Shown in pieces: positions 38,011 through 47,177 of a DNA stretch of 49,183 nt. Made by a program: the position numbers and the translations under genes. The stretch is taken from IMG/VR virus record IMGVR_UViG_3300020473_002198, positions 1-49,183 of that record. The stretch is one strand, 5' to 3'. Under the pieces are notes generated by a model, which was not told the DNA's origin, did not search any database, and saw only the letters and a list, made by a program, of their open reading frames with translations. Source of the DNA: a virus. Position 1 is the first letter of the stretch; each line of letters begins with the position of its first letter.

Positions 38011-39668
38011 TCACGCACACCGTTCGCCAAGGCACTGAGGACTGGCACGCCCTGCGCGCTAACCACTTCACCGCCAGCGAAGCCCCGGCGATGGCTGGGG
38101 TCAGCAAGTACACCACCCGCGCCGAGCTGCTCAAGCAGAAATACAGCGGCGAGATCCCTGAGGTCAGCGCCGCCCAGCAGCGCCTGTTCGACAAAGGCCA
38201 CGCTGCCGAGGCAGCTGCCCGCCCTCTCGCCGAGGAGATCATCGGCGAGGAGCTCTACCCAGTCACCGGGACCAGCGATGAGAACCCACACCTGCTGGCC
38301 AGCCTGGACGGCTGCACCCTGCTCGAGGACGTCATCTGGGAGTGCAAGCTTTGGAACCAGGGGCTGGTCGCCGCCGTACAGGCCGAAGACTTGCCCGAGC
38401 ATTACAAGGTGCAGATGGATCAGCAGCTGCTGGTCTCGGGAGCCGAGAAGTGCCTGTTCATGTGCACCGATGGCACGCCGGAGAACACCGTGCACTGCTG
38501 GTATCACCCGGACGAGACGCGCTTCCAGCGCCTGCTCGCCGGCTGGGAGCAGTTCCGAGAGGATCTGGCCGACTATCAGCCCACCGAGCAGACGGTCGCG
38601 CCCCAGGGCGAAGCCCCCGAAGCGCTGCCGACGCTCAACATCGCACTGGACGGCGCCGTCACCGCCAGCAACCTTCCCGATTTCAAGGCTCGCGCTCTGG
38701 CCATGATCAAGGGCATCAAGACGACGCTCAGCACCGACAAGGACTTCGCCGATGCCGAGTCCACGGTCAAGTTCCTCGACAAGGGCGAAAAGCAGCTCAA
38801 GGCCAGTAAGCAGGCGGCGCTTGAGCAGACCGCCAGCATTGCCGAGGTCTTCGCCACCATCGACGAGCTGACCGAGACCATGCGCCAGAAGCGCCTTCAC
38901 CTGAACAAGCTGGTGAAGGCCGAGAAGGAGAACCGCCGCAACGAGATCCTGCGCCAGGCCGAGCAGGCCTATGACGCCCACCTCGAGCGCATCGAGAAGG
39001 AGCTGGAGGCGGCATGTCGCTGGCCGATCCACTTCCCTGCGCCGAACCCCGGCATCATCGCGGCCATGAAAGGCAAGCGCACCATGGCCAGTCTTCAGGA
39101 TGCCGCCGACACCGCTGTCGCCAACGGAAAGATACAGGCCGACGAGGTGGCACGTCAGGTGCAGGCCAGCATCGACGTCCTCAAGCAGGAGGCCGATGGC
39201 TTCGAATCCCTGTTCGCCGATGGCGGTCAACTTGTCTGCAACAAGGCAGCCGACGACCTCCGTAACCTAGCCCGGTCGCGCATCGCCGACCACAAAGCAG
39301 CCGAGGAGAAACGGCTGGAGGCCGAGCGCGAGCGGATCCGCCAGGAGGAGGAAGCCAAGGCGAAGGCCGAGGCCGAGCGGCAGGCCCAGCAGGAGAAGCC
39401 TCAAGAGCCGGAGCATATCGGCGTCGATCCCGCCCAGCCGGGCACTGACCGCACCGTCCGCCAGACGATCGACACCACCCGAATCAGCCAGGCCGCCGAC
39501 CACTTCCAGCGTGGCAGCGACATCGCCCGGCCGGAGAAGGTCGAGATCCCCCGCAAGGAGTACGACCGCCTGCTGGTAGCTGAGGCCAAGCTCGACGCCC
39601 TGCTGGATGCCGGCGTAGAGAAGTGGAGCGGCTACCGCAACGCATTGGCTTCGCTCGAGGCCGCCTGA
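38007..39668 (+). CDS. YqaJ-type exonuclease with long coiled-coil tail
   Basis: 553 aa. The YqaJ/lambda-exonuclease nuclease core is in the first 210 residues: FTASE (21-25), GHAAE (64-68), Asp101 in LDG, Glu112 and Lys114 in WECK, and QMDQQLLVSG. Residues about 225-480 are charged coiled coil (KQLKASKQAALEQTASIAEV, RRNEILRQAEQAYDAHLERI, RLEAERERIRQEEEAKAKAE). The usual YqaJ proteins are 200-350 aa, so the tail is an unusual addition. It degrades 5' strands to feed RecT. Confidence 0.9.
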   Translation: MITHTVRQGTEDWHALRANHFTASEAPAMAGVSKYTTRAELLKQKYSGEIPEVSAAQQRLFDKGHAAEAAARPLAEEIIGEELYPVTGTSDENPHLLASLDGCTLLEDVIWECKLWNQGLVAAVQAEDLPEHYKVQMDQQLLVSGAEKCLFMCTDGTPENTVHCWYHPDETRFQRLLAGWEQFREDLADYQPTEQTVAPQGEAPEALPTLNIALDGAVTASNLPDFKARALAMIKGIKTTLSTDKDFADAESTVKFLDKGEKQLKASKQAALEQTASIAEVFATIDELTETMRQKRLHLNKLVKAEKENRRNEILRQAEQAYDAHLERIEKELEAACRWPIHFPAPNPGIIAAMKGKRTMASLQDAADTAVANGKIQADEVARQVQASIDVLKQEADGFESLFADGGQLVCNKAADDLRNLARSRIADHKAAEEKRLEAERERIRQEEEAKAKAEAERQAQQEKPQEPEHIGVDPAQPGTDRTVRQTIDTTRISQAADHFQRGSDIARPEKVEIPRKEYDRLLVAEAKLDALLDAGVEKWSGYRNALASLEAA

Positions 39669-39713
39669 CCACCCACCCTGGGCCGGCAGGCCCCGCCATT
39701 GGAGGACACCGGG

Positions 39714-40100
39714 ATGATCGACCTTTCCCCCGAAGACATAGAACAACGGGTGGCCGAGCTGCGCGCCGAAAACCAGCGGCTCAACTCGCGGCTCAGGGAA
39801 GAAGAAATCTCACACAACAACACCCTGATTGAACGGGATCGGGCTGAAGCCGCTGCCGACAAACTGAGCTTCGCAGTAATGGGCATCACCGGCCGAGATG
39901 TGGGTGAGCACTCAAGCGCCCACTGCCCTTGGGAAGCAGCCATTCAGCATGCCGGCGAGTACGCCAGCCAACTTAGGAGCCTGCTGATCGCGTGCAATAC
40001 GGCTGTCCGTAGTTTCGAGGCGGCTGATCGCGCGACTGACGCGGATCGCCTTCGTACCGCACTAGGCCGCTGGGCTGAAGGAAAGGAAGAGGAGTCCTGA
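39714..40100 (+). CDS. Coiled-coil hypothetical protein
   Basis: 128 aa from the ATG at 39714 (GGAGG upstream). A leucine-zipper-like coiled coil covers residues 5-50 (EQRVAELRAENQRLNSRLRE), followed by GITGRDVGEHSSAHCPWEAA and a helical end. Similar MAE/RAEN coiled-coil proteins are common next to phage recombination genes. Function unknown. Confidence 0.7.
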   Translation: MIDLSPEDIEQRVAELRAENQRLNSRLREEEISHNNTLIERDRAEAAADKLSFAVMGITGRDVGEHSSAHCPWEAAIQHAGEYASQLRSLLIACNTAVRSFEAADRATDADRLRTALGRWAEGKEEES

Positions 40101-40101
40101 C

Positions 40102-41085
40102 ATGTGGTTCAAGCACCTTCACCTATACCGGCTGCATGAGCAGTCAGGCGTCAGCGTCGCCGAGCTCGACGACCAGCTGGCCGAGCAAGCCATACGGCCC
40201 ATGGGCGGTAGCGAAGCCCGGCGACTGGGCTGGCGGACGCCAGGCGGCCGAAACAGCGAGCGATTCGTCCACGAGATTCAGGGCCATCGGCTGCTGTCAG
40301 TCCTGCGTCAGGAACGTCATCTGCCGACAAGCGTGGTGAGCGAGGAAGTCGAGGAGCGCCGTGCCGATCGCGAGGCCGCCAACAATCGCCCCCTTTCACG
40401 CCATGAGGTACGGATCATCAAGGAACAGGTCTACGAGGAGCTACTGCCTCGGGCCTTCATCAAGAGCCAGAAGATCGATGTGTGGTGGGACACGCGACGC
40501 CACCTGATCGGCATCAATACCTCGAGCCGCGCCCGCGCCGAGGAGGCTCTAGATCTGCTGCGCATGACACTGGGAAGCCTCAAGGTCACGCCTCTGGCCA
40601 CCCAGGCCTTGCCGATCCGCGCTATGACGTCGTGGATCAAGGAGGCCGGCAACCGCCCTGCCGGGCTGATCATCGGCGACAAGGTCGAGCTCAAAGCTCA
40701 AGGCGACGACGGCGTGCTCGGGGCTCGTCAGGTCGATCTGGATAGCGACGAGATCCAGCAGCTGCTCGAGAGCGGGCGCCAGGCGCACAAGCTCGCGATC
40801 CACATCGATGAGCGGCTCGACCTGGTGCTGCACGGCGACCTCGCCCTCAAGTCACTGCGTTTCTCCGATGCGCTGCTCGATGAAGCCAACCAGGCCGACG
40901 ATGGCGACGACGCCATCCTGCGCATGGAGGCCGACTTCGTGCTGATGGCACAGACCCTGGCCGAGGTCGTTGAACGACTGACCGGCTGGCTGGGTGGCGA
41001 GGCGACGTCACCCGCACCACTGCTCGACAACCTACCTCACGATAACCAGGGCCTGGCAGTACCTACCGAGCCCGTCACCGCATAA
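40102..41085 (+). CDS. rdgC: Recombination-associated protein RdgC
   Basis: 327 aa, near the usual 300-310. [17 protein letters not shown] at the N-terminus, [42 protein letters not shown], and [20 protein letters not shown] match RdgC. The ring-shaped DNA-binding protein inhibits RecA-mediated strand exchange. Here it sits between the annealase/exonuclease and SSB genes, so it probably favours phage annealing recombination or delays RecA activity. It is a phage copy of a protein normally encoded by the host. Confidence 0.92.
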   Translation: MWFKHLHLYRLHEQSGVSVAELDDQLAEQAIRPMGGSEARRLGWRTPGGRNSERFVHEIQGHRLLSVLRQERHLPTSVVSEEVEERRADREAANNRPLSRHEVRIIKEQVYEELLPRAFIKSQKIDVWWDTRRHLIGINTSSRARAEEALDLLRMTLGSLKVTPLATQALPIRAMTSWIKEAGNRPAGLIIGDKVELKAQGDDGVLGARQVDLDSDEIQQLLESGRQAHKLAIHIDERLDLVLHGDLALKSLRFSDALLDEANQADDGDDAILRMEADFVLMAQTLAEVVERLTGWLGGEATSPAPLLDNLPHDNQGLAVPTEPVTA

Positions 41086-41095
41086 GGAGCCCACC

Positions 41096-41638
41096 ATGCC
41101 ACGTGGTGTAAACAAGGTCATCCTCATCGGCAACCTGGGCCAGGACCCGGAAGTGCGCTTCCTGCCGTCCGGTAACCCGGTTGCCAACCTGCGCATCGCC
41201 ACCACCGACAGCTGGACCGATCGCCAGAGCGGTCAGCGTCAGGAGCGCACCGAGTGGCATACGGTGGTGCTGTTCAACAAGCTCGCCGAGATCGCCCAGC
41301 AGTACGTCAAGAAAGGTTCGCGGATCTACATCGAGGGCAAACTCCAGACCCGCAAGTGGCAGGGTCAGGACGGTCAGGATCGCTACTCCACCGAGATCGT
41401 CGGCAACGACATGCAGATGCTCGACTCGCGGAGCGGCGACCAGGGCGGTGGCTATCAGCAGCCGCCTCAGCAGCAGGCACCACAGGGCGCACCCGGCCAA
41501 TACCAGCAGCCGCCGCAAGGGCGAGGCCAGCAGGGCTATCAGCAACCTCCTCAACGACCGCCTCAGCAGGGCAACAACTACGGCGCACCCAATCCGGGTG
41601 GATTCGACGACGATATGGATTCATCTATTCCATTCTAG
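41096..41638 (+). CDS. ssb: Single-stranded DNA-binding protein
   Basis: 180 aa. The OB fold covers residues 1-110 ([59 protein letters not shown]), followed by a Gln/Pro/Gly linker and the acidic tip DMDSSIPF that recruits partner proteins in bacterial SSBs. The close match to bacterial SSB suggests it was taken from a host. AAGGAGCC precedes the start. Confidence 0.95.
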   Translation: MPRGVNKVILIGNLGQDPEVRFLPSGNPVANLRIATTDSWTDRQSGQRQERTEWHTVVLFNKLAEIAQQYVKKGSRIYIEGKLQTRKWQGQDGQDRYSTEIVGNDMQMLDSRSGDQGGGYQQPPQQQAPQGAPGQYQQPPQGRGQQGYQQPPQRPPQQGNNYGAPNPGGFDDDMDSSIPF

Positions 41639-41652
41639 TAAAGGAGAAATTC

Positions 41653-41973
41653 ATGCCAATCACCGAACCCGCAGCCGTAGAGCGCGACGACATGGGGTGC
41701 TGGACTCACCCCGACCTGCCCGTATACGAGGAGGGCGACACACCGAAGGAAACGGTCGAGCAGTGGAGTCGGCGCGTCGGCATAGAGATCCACCGAGTCG
41801 ATGCCGAGGACGACATGGACGAGGAGGCGTTCGAGGCGGTGTGCGATGGCGGGGGCTGCCTGAGCTGGGAGCCCTCAAAACCCGCTGGCGACGGCTGGCA
41901 CCTGATCGCTATCAAAGACACCGAGGACGGCCCGATGGCCTGGTGGGCGCGGCCCGTTAAGGAGGCTGCATGA
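41653..41973 (+). CDS. Acidic hypothetical protein
   Basis: 106 aa. Very acidic with VYEEGDTPKETVEQWSRRVG, DDMDEEAFEAVCDGGGCLSW and GWHLIAIKDTEDGPMAWWAR. AAGGAG precedes the ATG at 41653. Overlaps the next gene by ATGA. Not recognised. Confidence 0.68.
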   Translation: MPITEPAAVERDDMGCWTHPDLPVYEEGDTPKETVEQWSRRVGIEIHRVDAEDDMDEEAFEAVCDGGGCLSWEPSKPAGDGWHLIAIKDTEDGPMAWWARPVKEAA

Positions 41974-42161
41974 GCATGATGCTCGCAGTCGCCCAGATGA
42001 TCGCCAGCACCGCCCGCGACTGGTCGGTGGCTGAAACCCTTGCCGAGCCCTTGCCACCCCAGCCGATACCCAGCGCCAAGGGTGGTAGCGTCAAGCGCCA
42101 CCAGCGCGCCGCGGCAAAGACCAGGGCCCGGCGACGGGCGCGACGACTCAAGCACTACTAG
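41970..42161 (+). CDS. 63-aa basic hypothetical protein
   Basis: MSMMLAVAQMIASTARDWSV, a Pro-rich linker, then KRHQRAAAKTRARRRARRLK, strongly basic. It ends just before a terminator. Not recognised. Confidence 0.65.
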   Translation: MSMMLAVAQMIASTARDWSVAETLAEPLPPQPIPSAKGGSVKRHQRAAAKTRARRRARRLKHY

Positions 42162-42162
42162 G

Positions 42163-42185
42163 CCCCGCCACTGAGCGGGGTTTTT
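42163..42185 (+). terminator. Terminator before the methyltransferase genes
   Basis: CCCCGC / GCGGGG stem with TTTTT on the plus strand, 18 bp before the C5-methyltransferase start. Confidence 0.85.
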
Positions 42186-42202
42186 CATGCCAAGGAGACC
42201 CT

Positions 42203-43702
42203 ATGCGATACGGCAGCGTTTGCTCGGGAATAGAGGCCGCCAGCGTGGCGTGGGAGCCGCTCGGCTGGTCGCCGCAGTTCTTCTCGGAGATCGAGCCCTT
42301 CCCGTCGGCCGTGCTCGCCCATCACTGGCCCGACGTCCCCAACCTGGGCGACATGACCAAGTTCAAGGAGTGGCCCGATGCAGCTATCGATGTTCTCGTC
42401 GGAGGAACCCCGTGCCAGTCATTCAGCGTCGCCGGACTGCGCCGAGGACTGGATGATCCGCGTGGCAACCTCGCGCTCACCTTTCTTGCCATTGCTGACC
42501 AATATTGCCCCCGCTGGGTGGTATGGGAGAACGTCCCCGGCGTCCTGTCGAGCAACGGAGGACGGGATTTTGGCGCCTTCCTCGGGGGGTTGGTCAAACT
42601 CGGGTATGGGTTCAGCTACCGAGTGCTTGACGCTCAGTACTTCGGAGTGGCCCAGCGACGCCGCCGTGTGTTCGTTGTCGGCCATCTTGGAGACTGGCGG
42701 CGTGCCGCAGCGGTACTTTTTGAGCGCGAAAGCCTGTCGGGGCATCCTCCGCCGCGCCGAGGCCAGGGGAAAGACGCTGCCGCCGATGCTGAATGCGGCA
42801 CTGACGCAGCAGGCACGCTCCGAGCCAGCGACGGAGGAAGCTGCGTAGATCAGGCTATGGCCGGGCACGTCGTCCCGTATCGGCTGGTCGAGTTTGGCCA
42901 GTACGCCCAGGACGGACTGGCGTCGCCTCTCCTGGCGAGAGGCCACAAGGACGCATCCGACCTAGTGGCTCAAACGGTTACCGGCGACATCACCCACGCC
43001 CTGAATACCGCCAATAACGGCAAGGGATGCAGCGAGGACGGCACCGGGCGCGGCGTCCCCACCATCGCCTTCACTGCCAAGGACTATGGCGCCGACGCCC
43101 AGGCCGACCTATCGCCCACCCTACGCGCCGGCGGTCATGCCGACAGTCACGCGAATGCCGGCGTGATGCCGGCCGTCTGCTTTGCCCAGAACAGTCGCAG
43201 CGAGGTGCGCCAGGTTGGCGGCGATGGGCAGATCACCGGCGCCATTGCTGCCGACCACGGCGTCCAACAGCAGCACTACGTGGCCCAGCCCGTGGCATTC
43301 CAGCCCGGCAATCTTCGCCGTGGCGCTGGGGCGCCACCCAGCGGTGATGCATTTCCCACAGTCAAGGCCGGTCACGGCCGAGGCCTGAGCGACCAGTTCC
43401 CGCATGTCTGCCAATCAACCGCCGACACACTGACCAGCAACTGGCACAAGTTCGGCGGCGCCAAGGCCGGCAAAGAAGCTGGCGTTCTCAACCCCGTCTT
43501 CCAGGGGCTGCGCGTCCGCCGCCTGATGCCGGTAGAGTGCGAGCGCCTCCAGGAATTCCCCGACGGCCACACTGCCATACCGTATCGCAACAATTCCGTC
43601 GCCGCCGACGGCCCTCGCTACAAGGCCATCGGCAACAGTATGGCCGTGCCGTGCATGGCCTGGATCGGACGCCGCATCGAGCAAGTTGAAGCCATCACCT
43701 GA
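42203..43702 (+). CDS. dcm-like: DNA (cytosine-5-)-methyltransferase
   Basis: 499 aa. Motif I is YGSVCSGIEAASVAW (3-17), the catalytic Cys71 is in GGTPCQSFSVAG, ENV motif VI is at 109-111, QRRRR motif VIII at 151-155, and the C-terminal motif IX/X is MPVECERLQEFPDG with AIGNSMAVPCMAWIG. The region about 180-440 is a long target-recognition part, larger than usual and rich in Gly and repeats of ASD/LAR/RAG type. No restriction enzyme partner is present, so it is probably an orphan methylase that protects phage DNA. The recognition site is unknown. Confidence 0.92.
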   Translation: MRYGSVCSGIEAASVAWEPLGWSPQFFSEIEPFPSAVLAHHWPDVPNLGDMTKFKEWPDAAIDVLVGGTPCQSFSVAGLRRGLDDPRGNLALTFLAIADQYCPRWVVWENVPGVLSSNGGRDFGAFLGGLVKLGYGFSYRVLDAQYFGVAQRRRRVFVVGHLGDWRRAAAVLFERESLSGHPPPRRGQGKDAAADAECGTDAAGTLRASDGGSCVDQAMAGHVVPYRLVEFGQYAQDGLASPLLARGHKDASDLVAQTVTGDITHALNTANNGKGCSEDGTGRGVPTIAFTAKDYGADAQADLSPTLRAGGHADSHANAGVMPAVCFAQNSRSEVRQVGGDGQITGAIAADHGVQQQHYVAQPVAFQPGNLRRGAGAPPSGDAFPTVKAGHGRGLSDQFPHVCQSTADTLTSNWHKFGGAKAGKEAGVLNPVFQGLRVRRLMPVECERLQEFPDGHTAIPYRNNSVAADGPRYKAIGNSMAVPCMAWIGRRIEQVEAIT

Positions 43703-43754
43703 TCCCACACCCGGGGCCGTCCATTGAGGCGGCCCGCTTTGCTTTGGAGGAGCC

Positions 43755-43970
43755 ATGCACCTCAGCACCGACACCCGCGGCGTCTCGCCGCCGACCAGCG
43801 AACTCGACCGGCTGCTCGATGATCGAGCCCAGGCGCTGGACCTGCTGACCCGCGCCGTCGACATGATCGCCGAGGCCAATGCCCTGACGCCGGACCCGGA
43901 CGGGCGCGACGACTCAATCACTTCTGACAGGCCGCCACCAGGTGGCCTTTTTTATGCCAAGGAGATCTTC
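43755..43970 (+). other. Open reading frame upstream of and in frame with the helicase
   Basis: A 72-codon stretch starts with an ATG at 43755 behind a strong GGAGGAG and continues without a stop into the helicase at 43971. The encoded MHLSTDTRGVSPPTSELDRL and ALDLLTRAVDMIAEANALTP look like a real small helical protein. A terminator hairpin (43929-43953) and a second Shine-Dalgarno lie in its last part. Either a small gene lost its stop codon or the helicase has an extra N-terminal domain. Confidence 0.55.
43929..43953 (+). terminator. Terminator-like hairpin before the helicase start
   Basis: AGGCC(G)CCACC / GGTGGCCT stem followed by TTTTTT. It overlaps the open frame described at 43755-43970 and precedes the helicase ribosome-binding site. 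Confidence 0.65.
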
Positions 43971-45350
43971 ATGAACGTCGAGTACCTCGATTTCGTCAAC
44001 AGCAAGACCAAGCAGGACCAGCCGAGCGGTTTCGAGTGTGCCGACGTCGGCTTTGGCGGGCTGTCGCTCAAGGGTTTTCAATCTCACATCGTGCGCTGGG
44101 CGCTGTGCCGAGGTCGGGCCGCCATCTTCGCCAACACAGGGCTGGGGAAGACGGCCATGCAGGTCACTTGGGCGGGCCATGTCGCCGAACACACCGGGCT
44201 TCCGGTGCTTATCTCCGCCCCGCTGTGCGTGGCCAGACAGACCCAGCAAGAGGCGGCCAAGTTTGGCGTCCACGTCGAGTACGTGCGCGACATGCCGGCC
44301 ACGCCGGACGGGGTCTACGTCACCAACTACGAAATGCTCGACAACTTCGAGCCCGAGGCCTTCGCCGGCATCGTGTTGGACGAATCGAGCATTCTCAAGA
44401 ATCGCGACGGCAAGACCCGCCGCAAGATCATCGACGACTGGAAGGTCTGCCCCTATCGGCTGTCGTGCACGGCAACGCCCTCACCGAACGATCACATGGA
44501 GCTTGGCAACCAGGCCGAATTCCTGGGGATCATGGGCATGGACGAGATGCTGGCCATGTTCTTCACCCATGACGGTGGCGACACCAGCAAGTGGCGCCTA
44601 AAGGGCCACGGCGCCAAGCGATTCTGGCAGTGGCTGGCGTCCTGGGCAGTGACCATCCGGCTGCCGTCTGACATCGGATTCGAGGACGACGGCTACATCC
44701 TTCCGACCCTGCACACCCACGAGCACCTGGTGGCCAGCGAGTATGGCGACGATATGTTCACGTCGATCGCGCAGAGCCTCAGCGAACGCCGCCAGGCCAA
44801 GAAAGAAACGCTCGACCAGCGCGTTGCCACGGTCGCCGAGATCGTCGCTCAGGAGTCCACCGAGCCATGGCTGGTGTGGTGCCACACCAACGACGAATCG
44901 GAGGCCCTGGCCAAGTCGATCCCCGGCGCCGTCGAGGTTCGCGGCAGCGACAGCATCGAGAAGAAAGAGCAGTCCATCAACGCCTTCCTGGATGGCAGCG
45001 TCCGCGTACTGGTCACGAAGCCGTCTATAGCGGGGATGGGTTTGAACCTTCAGCACTGCGCCCGGATGGCGTTCGTCGGCCTGGATGACAGCTTCGAGCA
45101 GATGTATCAGGCCGTGCGCCGCTGCTGGCGATTTGGCCAGTCTCGAGAGGTGCGCAGTCATATTGTCAGCGCCGAGAGCTTGGGCGCCATCAAGCACAAC
45201 GTCGAGCGCAAAGAGCGCCAGATGGAAGACATGCAGGCCGCTATGGTCGAGCACATGCGCGACGCCATGGATGCCGGCCAAGCCGCTTCCATCGAGAAGA
45301 CTGAATACAACCCCACCGTTGATATGACGCTGCCCGCCTGGGTGGCCTAA
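43971..45350 (+). CDS. SF2 helicase (SNF2/DEAD-like)
   Basis: 459 aa from the ATG at 43971, with AAGGAG 7-8 nt upstream; the in-frame extension to 43755 would give 531 aa. Walker A is ANTGLGKT (54-61), motif II LDESS (136-140), motif III TATP (167-170), and the C-terminal domain has PWLVWCHTNDESEALAKS and motif VI with QAVRRCWRFGQ, typical of SNF2-type ATPases. It ends 9 bp before the methyltransferase, a helicase-methylase gene pair found in many phages. The role may be anti-restriction, replication or recombination; not known. Confidence 0.87.
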   Translation: MNVEYLDFVNSKTKQDQPSGFECADVGFGGLSLKGFQSHIVRWALCRGRAAIFANTGLGKTAMQVTWAGHVAEHTGLPVLISAPLCVARQTQQEAAKFGVHVEYVRDMPATPDGVYVTNYEMLDNFEPEAFAGIVLDESSILKNRDGKTRRKIIDDWKVCPYRLSCTATPSPNDHMELGNQAEFLGIMGMDEMLAMFFTHDGGDTSKWRLKGHGAKRFWQWLASWAVTIRLPSDIGFEDDGYILPTLHTHEHLVASEYGDDMFTSIAQSLSERRQAKKETLDQRVATVAEIVAQESTEPWLVWCHTNDESEALAKSIPGAVEVRGSDSIEKKEQSINAFLDGSVRVLVTKPSIAGMGLNLQHCARMAFVGLDDSFEQMYQAVRRCWRFGQSREVRSHIVSAESLGAIKHNVERKERQMEDMQAAMVEHMRDAMDAGQAASIEKTEYNPTVDMTLPAWVA

Positions 45351-45359
45351 GGAGCGATC

Positions 45360-46244
45360 ATGAAAGGCAAGGTCCTGAACCAAGAGCTCGGCGCCGATTG
45401 GGCGATGTACCACGGCGACTGCGTGCACGTCATCGGCAACATGCCGGAGGCGTCCATCGATTACACCATTTTCAGCCCGCCGTTCGCGTCGCTCTACACC
45501 TACAGCAACAGTGATTTCGACATGGGCAACGTCCAGGACGACGACGAGTTCAGCGCGCAGTTCCAGTACCTTGTGCGCGAGCTCTACCGCGTCACCAAGC
45601 CCGGGCGCCTGCTGTCCTTCCATTGCATGAACCTGCCGGCATCCAAGGTGCGGGACGGCTACATCGGACTCAAGGACTTTCGCGGCGACCTGATCAAGAC
45701 CTTCATCGCCGAGGGCTGGATCTTTCATTCGGAAGTCTGTATCTGGAAAGACCCGGTGACCGCCATGCAGCGCACCAAGGCGCTGGGCCTGCTGCACAAG
45801 CAGATCAAGAAAGACAGTGCCATGAGCCGCCAGGGAATCCCCGATTACCTGGTCACCATGCGCAAGCCGGGCGAGAACCCCGAGCCGGTCAGCCACACCA
45901 ACGAGAGCTTCCCGGTCGATCGCTGGCAGCGCTACGCCTCGCCGGTGTGGATGGACATCAACCCCAGCCGCACCCTGCAGTACCGCGAGGGCCGCGATCC
46001 CGACGACGAGCGCCATATTGCGCCGCTGCAACTCGATGTCATCGAGCGCGCCATCGACCTCTGGACGAACCCTGGCGACACCGTGCTGAGCCCGTTCGGT
46101 GGCATCGGCAGCGAGCCGGTGAGCGCCATCAAGATGGGGCGCAAGGCCGTGGCTGTTGAGCTCAAAGAGAGCTACTGGCGCCTGGCCCTCAAGAACCTGC
46201 ATGACGCCGAGCAGGAGCCTGCTGACATGTTCAGCGCCATTTGA
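45360..46244 (+). CDS. N6-adenine/N4-cytosine DNA methyltransferase
   Basis: 294 aa. The catalytic motif IV is SPPF (39-42) and the AdoMet motif I FGGIGSE (246-252) lies after it, the order of beta-class amino-methylases. SPPF rather than DPPY could mean N4-cytosine activity, but the target cannot be told from this. C-terminal VELKESYWRLALKNL is the usual motif X region. It directly follows the helicase and probably works with it. Confidence 0.9.
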   Translation: MKGKVLNQELGADWAMYHGDCVHVIGNMPEASIDYTIFSPPFASLYTYSNSDFDMGNVQDDDEFSAQFQYLVRELYRVTKPGRLLSFHCMNLPASKVRDGYIGLKDFRGDLIKTFIAEGWIFHSEVCIWKDPVTAMQRTKALGLLHKQIKKDSAMSRQGIPDYLVTMRKPGENPEPVSHTNESFPVDRWQRYASPVWMDINPSRTLQYREGRDPDDERHIAPLQLDVIERAIDLWTNPGDTVLSPFGGIGSEPVSAIKMGRKAVAVELKESYWRLALKNLHDAEQEPADMFSAI

Positions 46245-46261
46245 CCAACACTGGAGGCACC

Positions 46262-46507
46262 ATGAACCAAGCACTCAAGGCATCTTGCCACATGCTAGAC
46301 CCGCTGCCGGGCAGTGACCCGGCTTATGAGCAGGTCGTGGCACTCAACGAAGAACGAGCCGCCGAGAACGCGGCGCTGGTCGCCGAGAATGACCGGCTGC
46401 GCAGCGCTATCCGCAAAGCCCGGCTCTATGCCGGCGAGCACCTACCTGCAGGAGCCGGTACCGGCATCGTGCATATCCTGGAATCAGCGCTGAAGGAGGT
46501 GTCATGA
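46262..46507 (+). CDS. 81-aa coiled-coil hypothetical protein
   Basis: QVVALNEERAAENAALVAEN makes a short leucine-rich coiled coil, ending in a helical IVHILESALKEVS. GGAGG before the ATG at 46262, and ATGA overlap with the next gene. Function unknown. Confidence 0.68.
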   Translation: MNQALKASCHMLDPLPGSDPAYEQVVALNEERAAENAALVAENDRLRSAIRKARLYAGEHLPAGAGTGIVHILESALKEVS

Positions 46508-46998
46508 GTAAGGACGCGATGGATGAGCTGGTGCGTGATGCGCATGCAGCGCTCAACGGCCATTTTGAGGAGTTAAAGCGCAAAGCGGCTGAGCTGGAAG
46601 ATGAGCTGGTATATGCCCATGCGAACCGCGAGGACGCCGAGCAACGGGAGCGGGAGGCAGTGGCCGAGCGGGACGCCCTGGCGGCGCATGTGGAGCGGCT
46701 AAAGCCAGCTCTTGAGGATTTCGCGCGTGGGCAAGGTGTTTGTTGCTGCGGCGATGACATGGCCAGGCACACGATAAACGACGGGCACTCGCCGGTAGAT
46801 TCTGGGTGGTACGCGCTAGATCAATACATGAGCGAAGCACCCGCCACATCCCTCGCACAGCGTGATGCGCGGGTGGCGACTGAGGCACTGGAGAAGGCTA
46901 GAAACCAACTGTCTATGGCAGAAACCGCAGAGTCTTGCGTTGCGCATCTTGACCGGCTGGCGGGCAAGTATCGCCGCCAAGCCGAGGAGGCTCGATGA
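46504..46998 (+). CDS. Coiled-coil hypothetical protein with Cys cluster
   Basis: 164 aa. A long coiled coil (ELKRKAAELEDELVYAHANR, about 20-75) is followed by GQGVCCCGDDMARHTINDG and a second helical region. Possible zinc site CCC/H. ATGA-coupled to both neighbours. Not recognised. Confidence 0.67.
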   Translation: MSKDAMDELVRDAHAALNGHFEELKRKAAELEDELVYAHANREDAEQREREAVAERDALAAHVERLKPALEDFARGQGVCCCGDDMARHTINDGHSPVDSGWYALDQYMSEAPATSLAQRDARVATEALEKARNQLSMAETAESCVAHLDRLAGKYRRQAEEAR

Positions 46999-47177
46999 AG
47001 AAGACCACTAAGGCCTGCCACTACTGCGGCCATACCGTGCTGAGGGAGTATCGCAGCCTCAATCAGAAGCAGTGCGACCGCTGCCATAAATGGATGGACT
47101 GGCACCTCGATCCCGGCCAGGCGCCGCTGGTGGGGTCGAGTCGGGACAATGGATATAGAGGAGTGAGTGATGAGTGA
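46995..47177 (+). CDS. Zn-ribbon microprotein
   Basis: 60 aa. ACHYCGHTVLREYRSLNQKQ followed by CDRCHKW, two CxxC pairs 17 residues apart, with a C-terminal Gly/Ser tail. Probably a zinc protein binding nucleic acid or host factor. Overlaps both neighbours. Confidence 0.7.
   Translation: MKKTTKACHYCGHTVLREYRSLNQKQCDRCHKWMDWHLDPGQAPLVGSSRDNGYRGVSDE

Noticed and set aside
37995-39230. Minus-strand frame of 411 codons
   Set aside because: Antisense to the YqaJ gene; low-complexity Leu/Gly/Val product typical of the reverse of a coiled-coil gene.
44598-46274. Minus-strand frame of 558 codons
   Set aside because: It lies opposite the helicase and methyltransferase, which show clear catalytic motifs. 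Its product has no motif and is an artefact of high GC.
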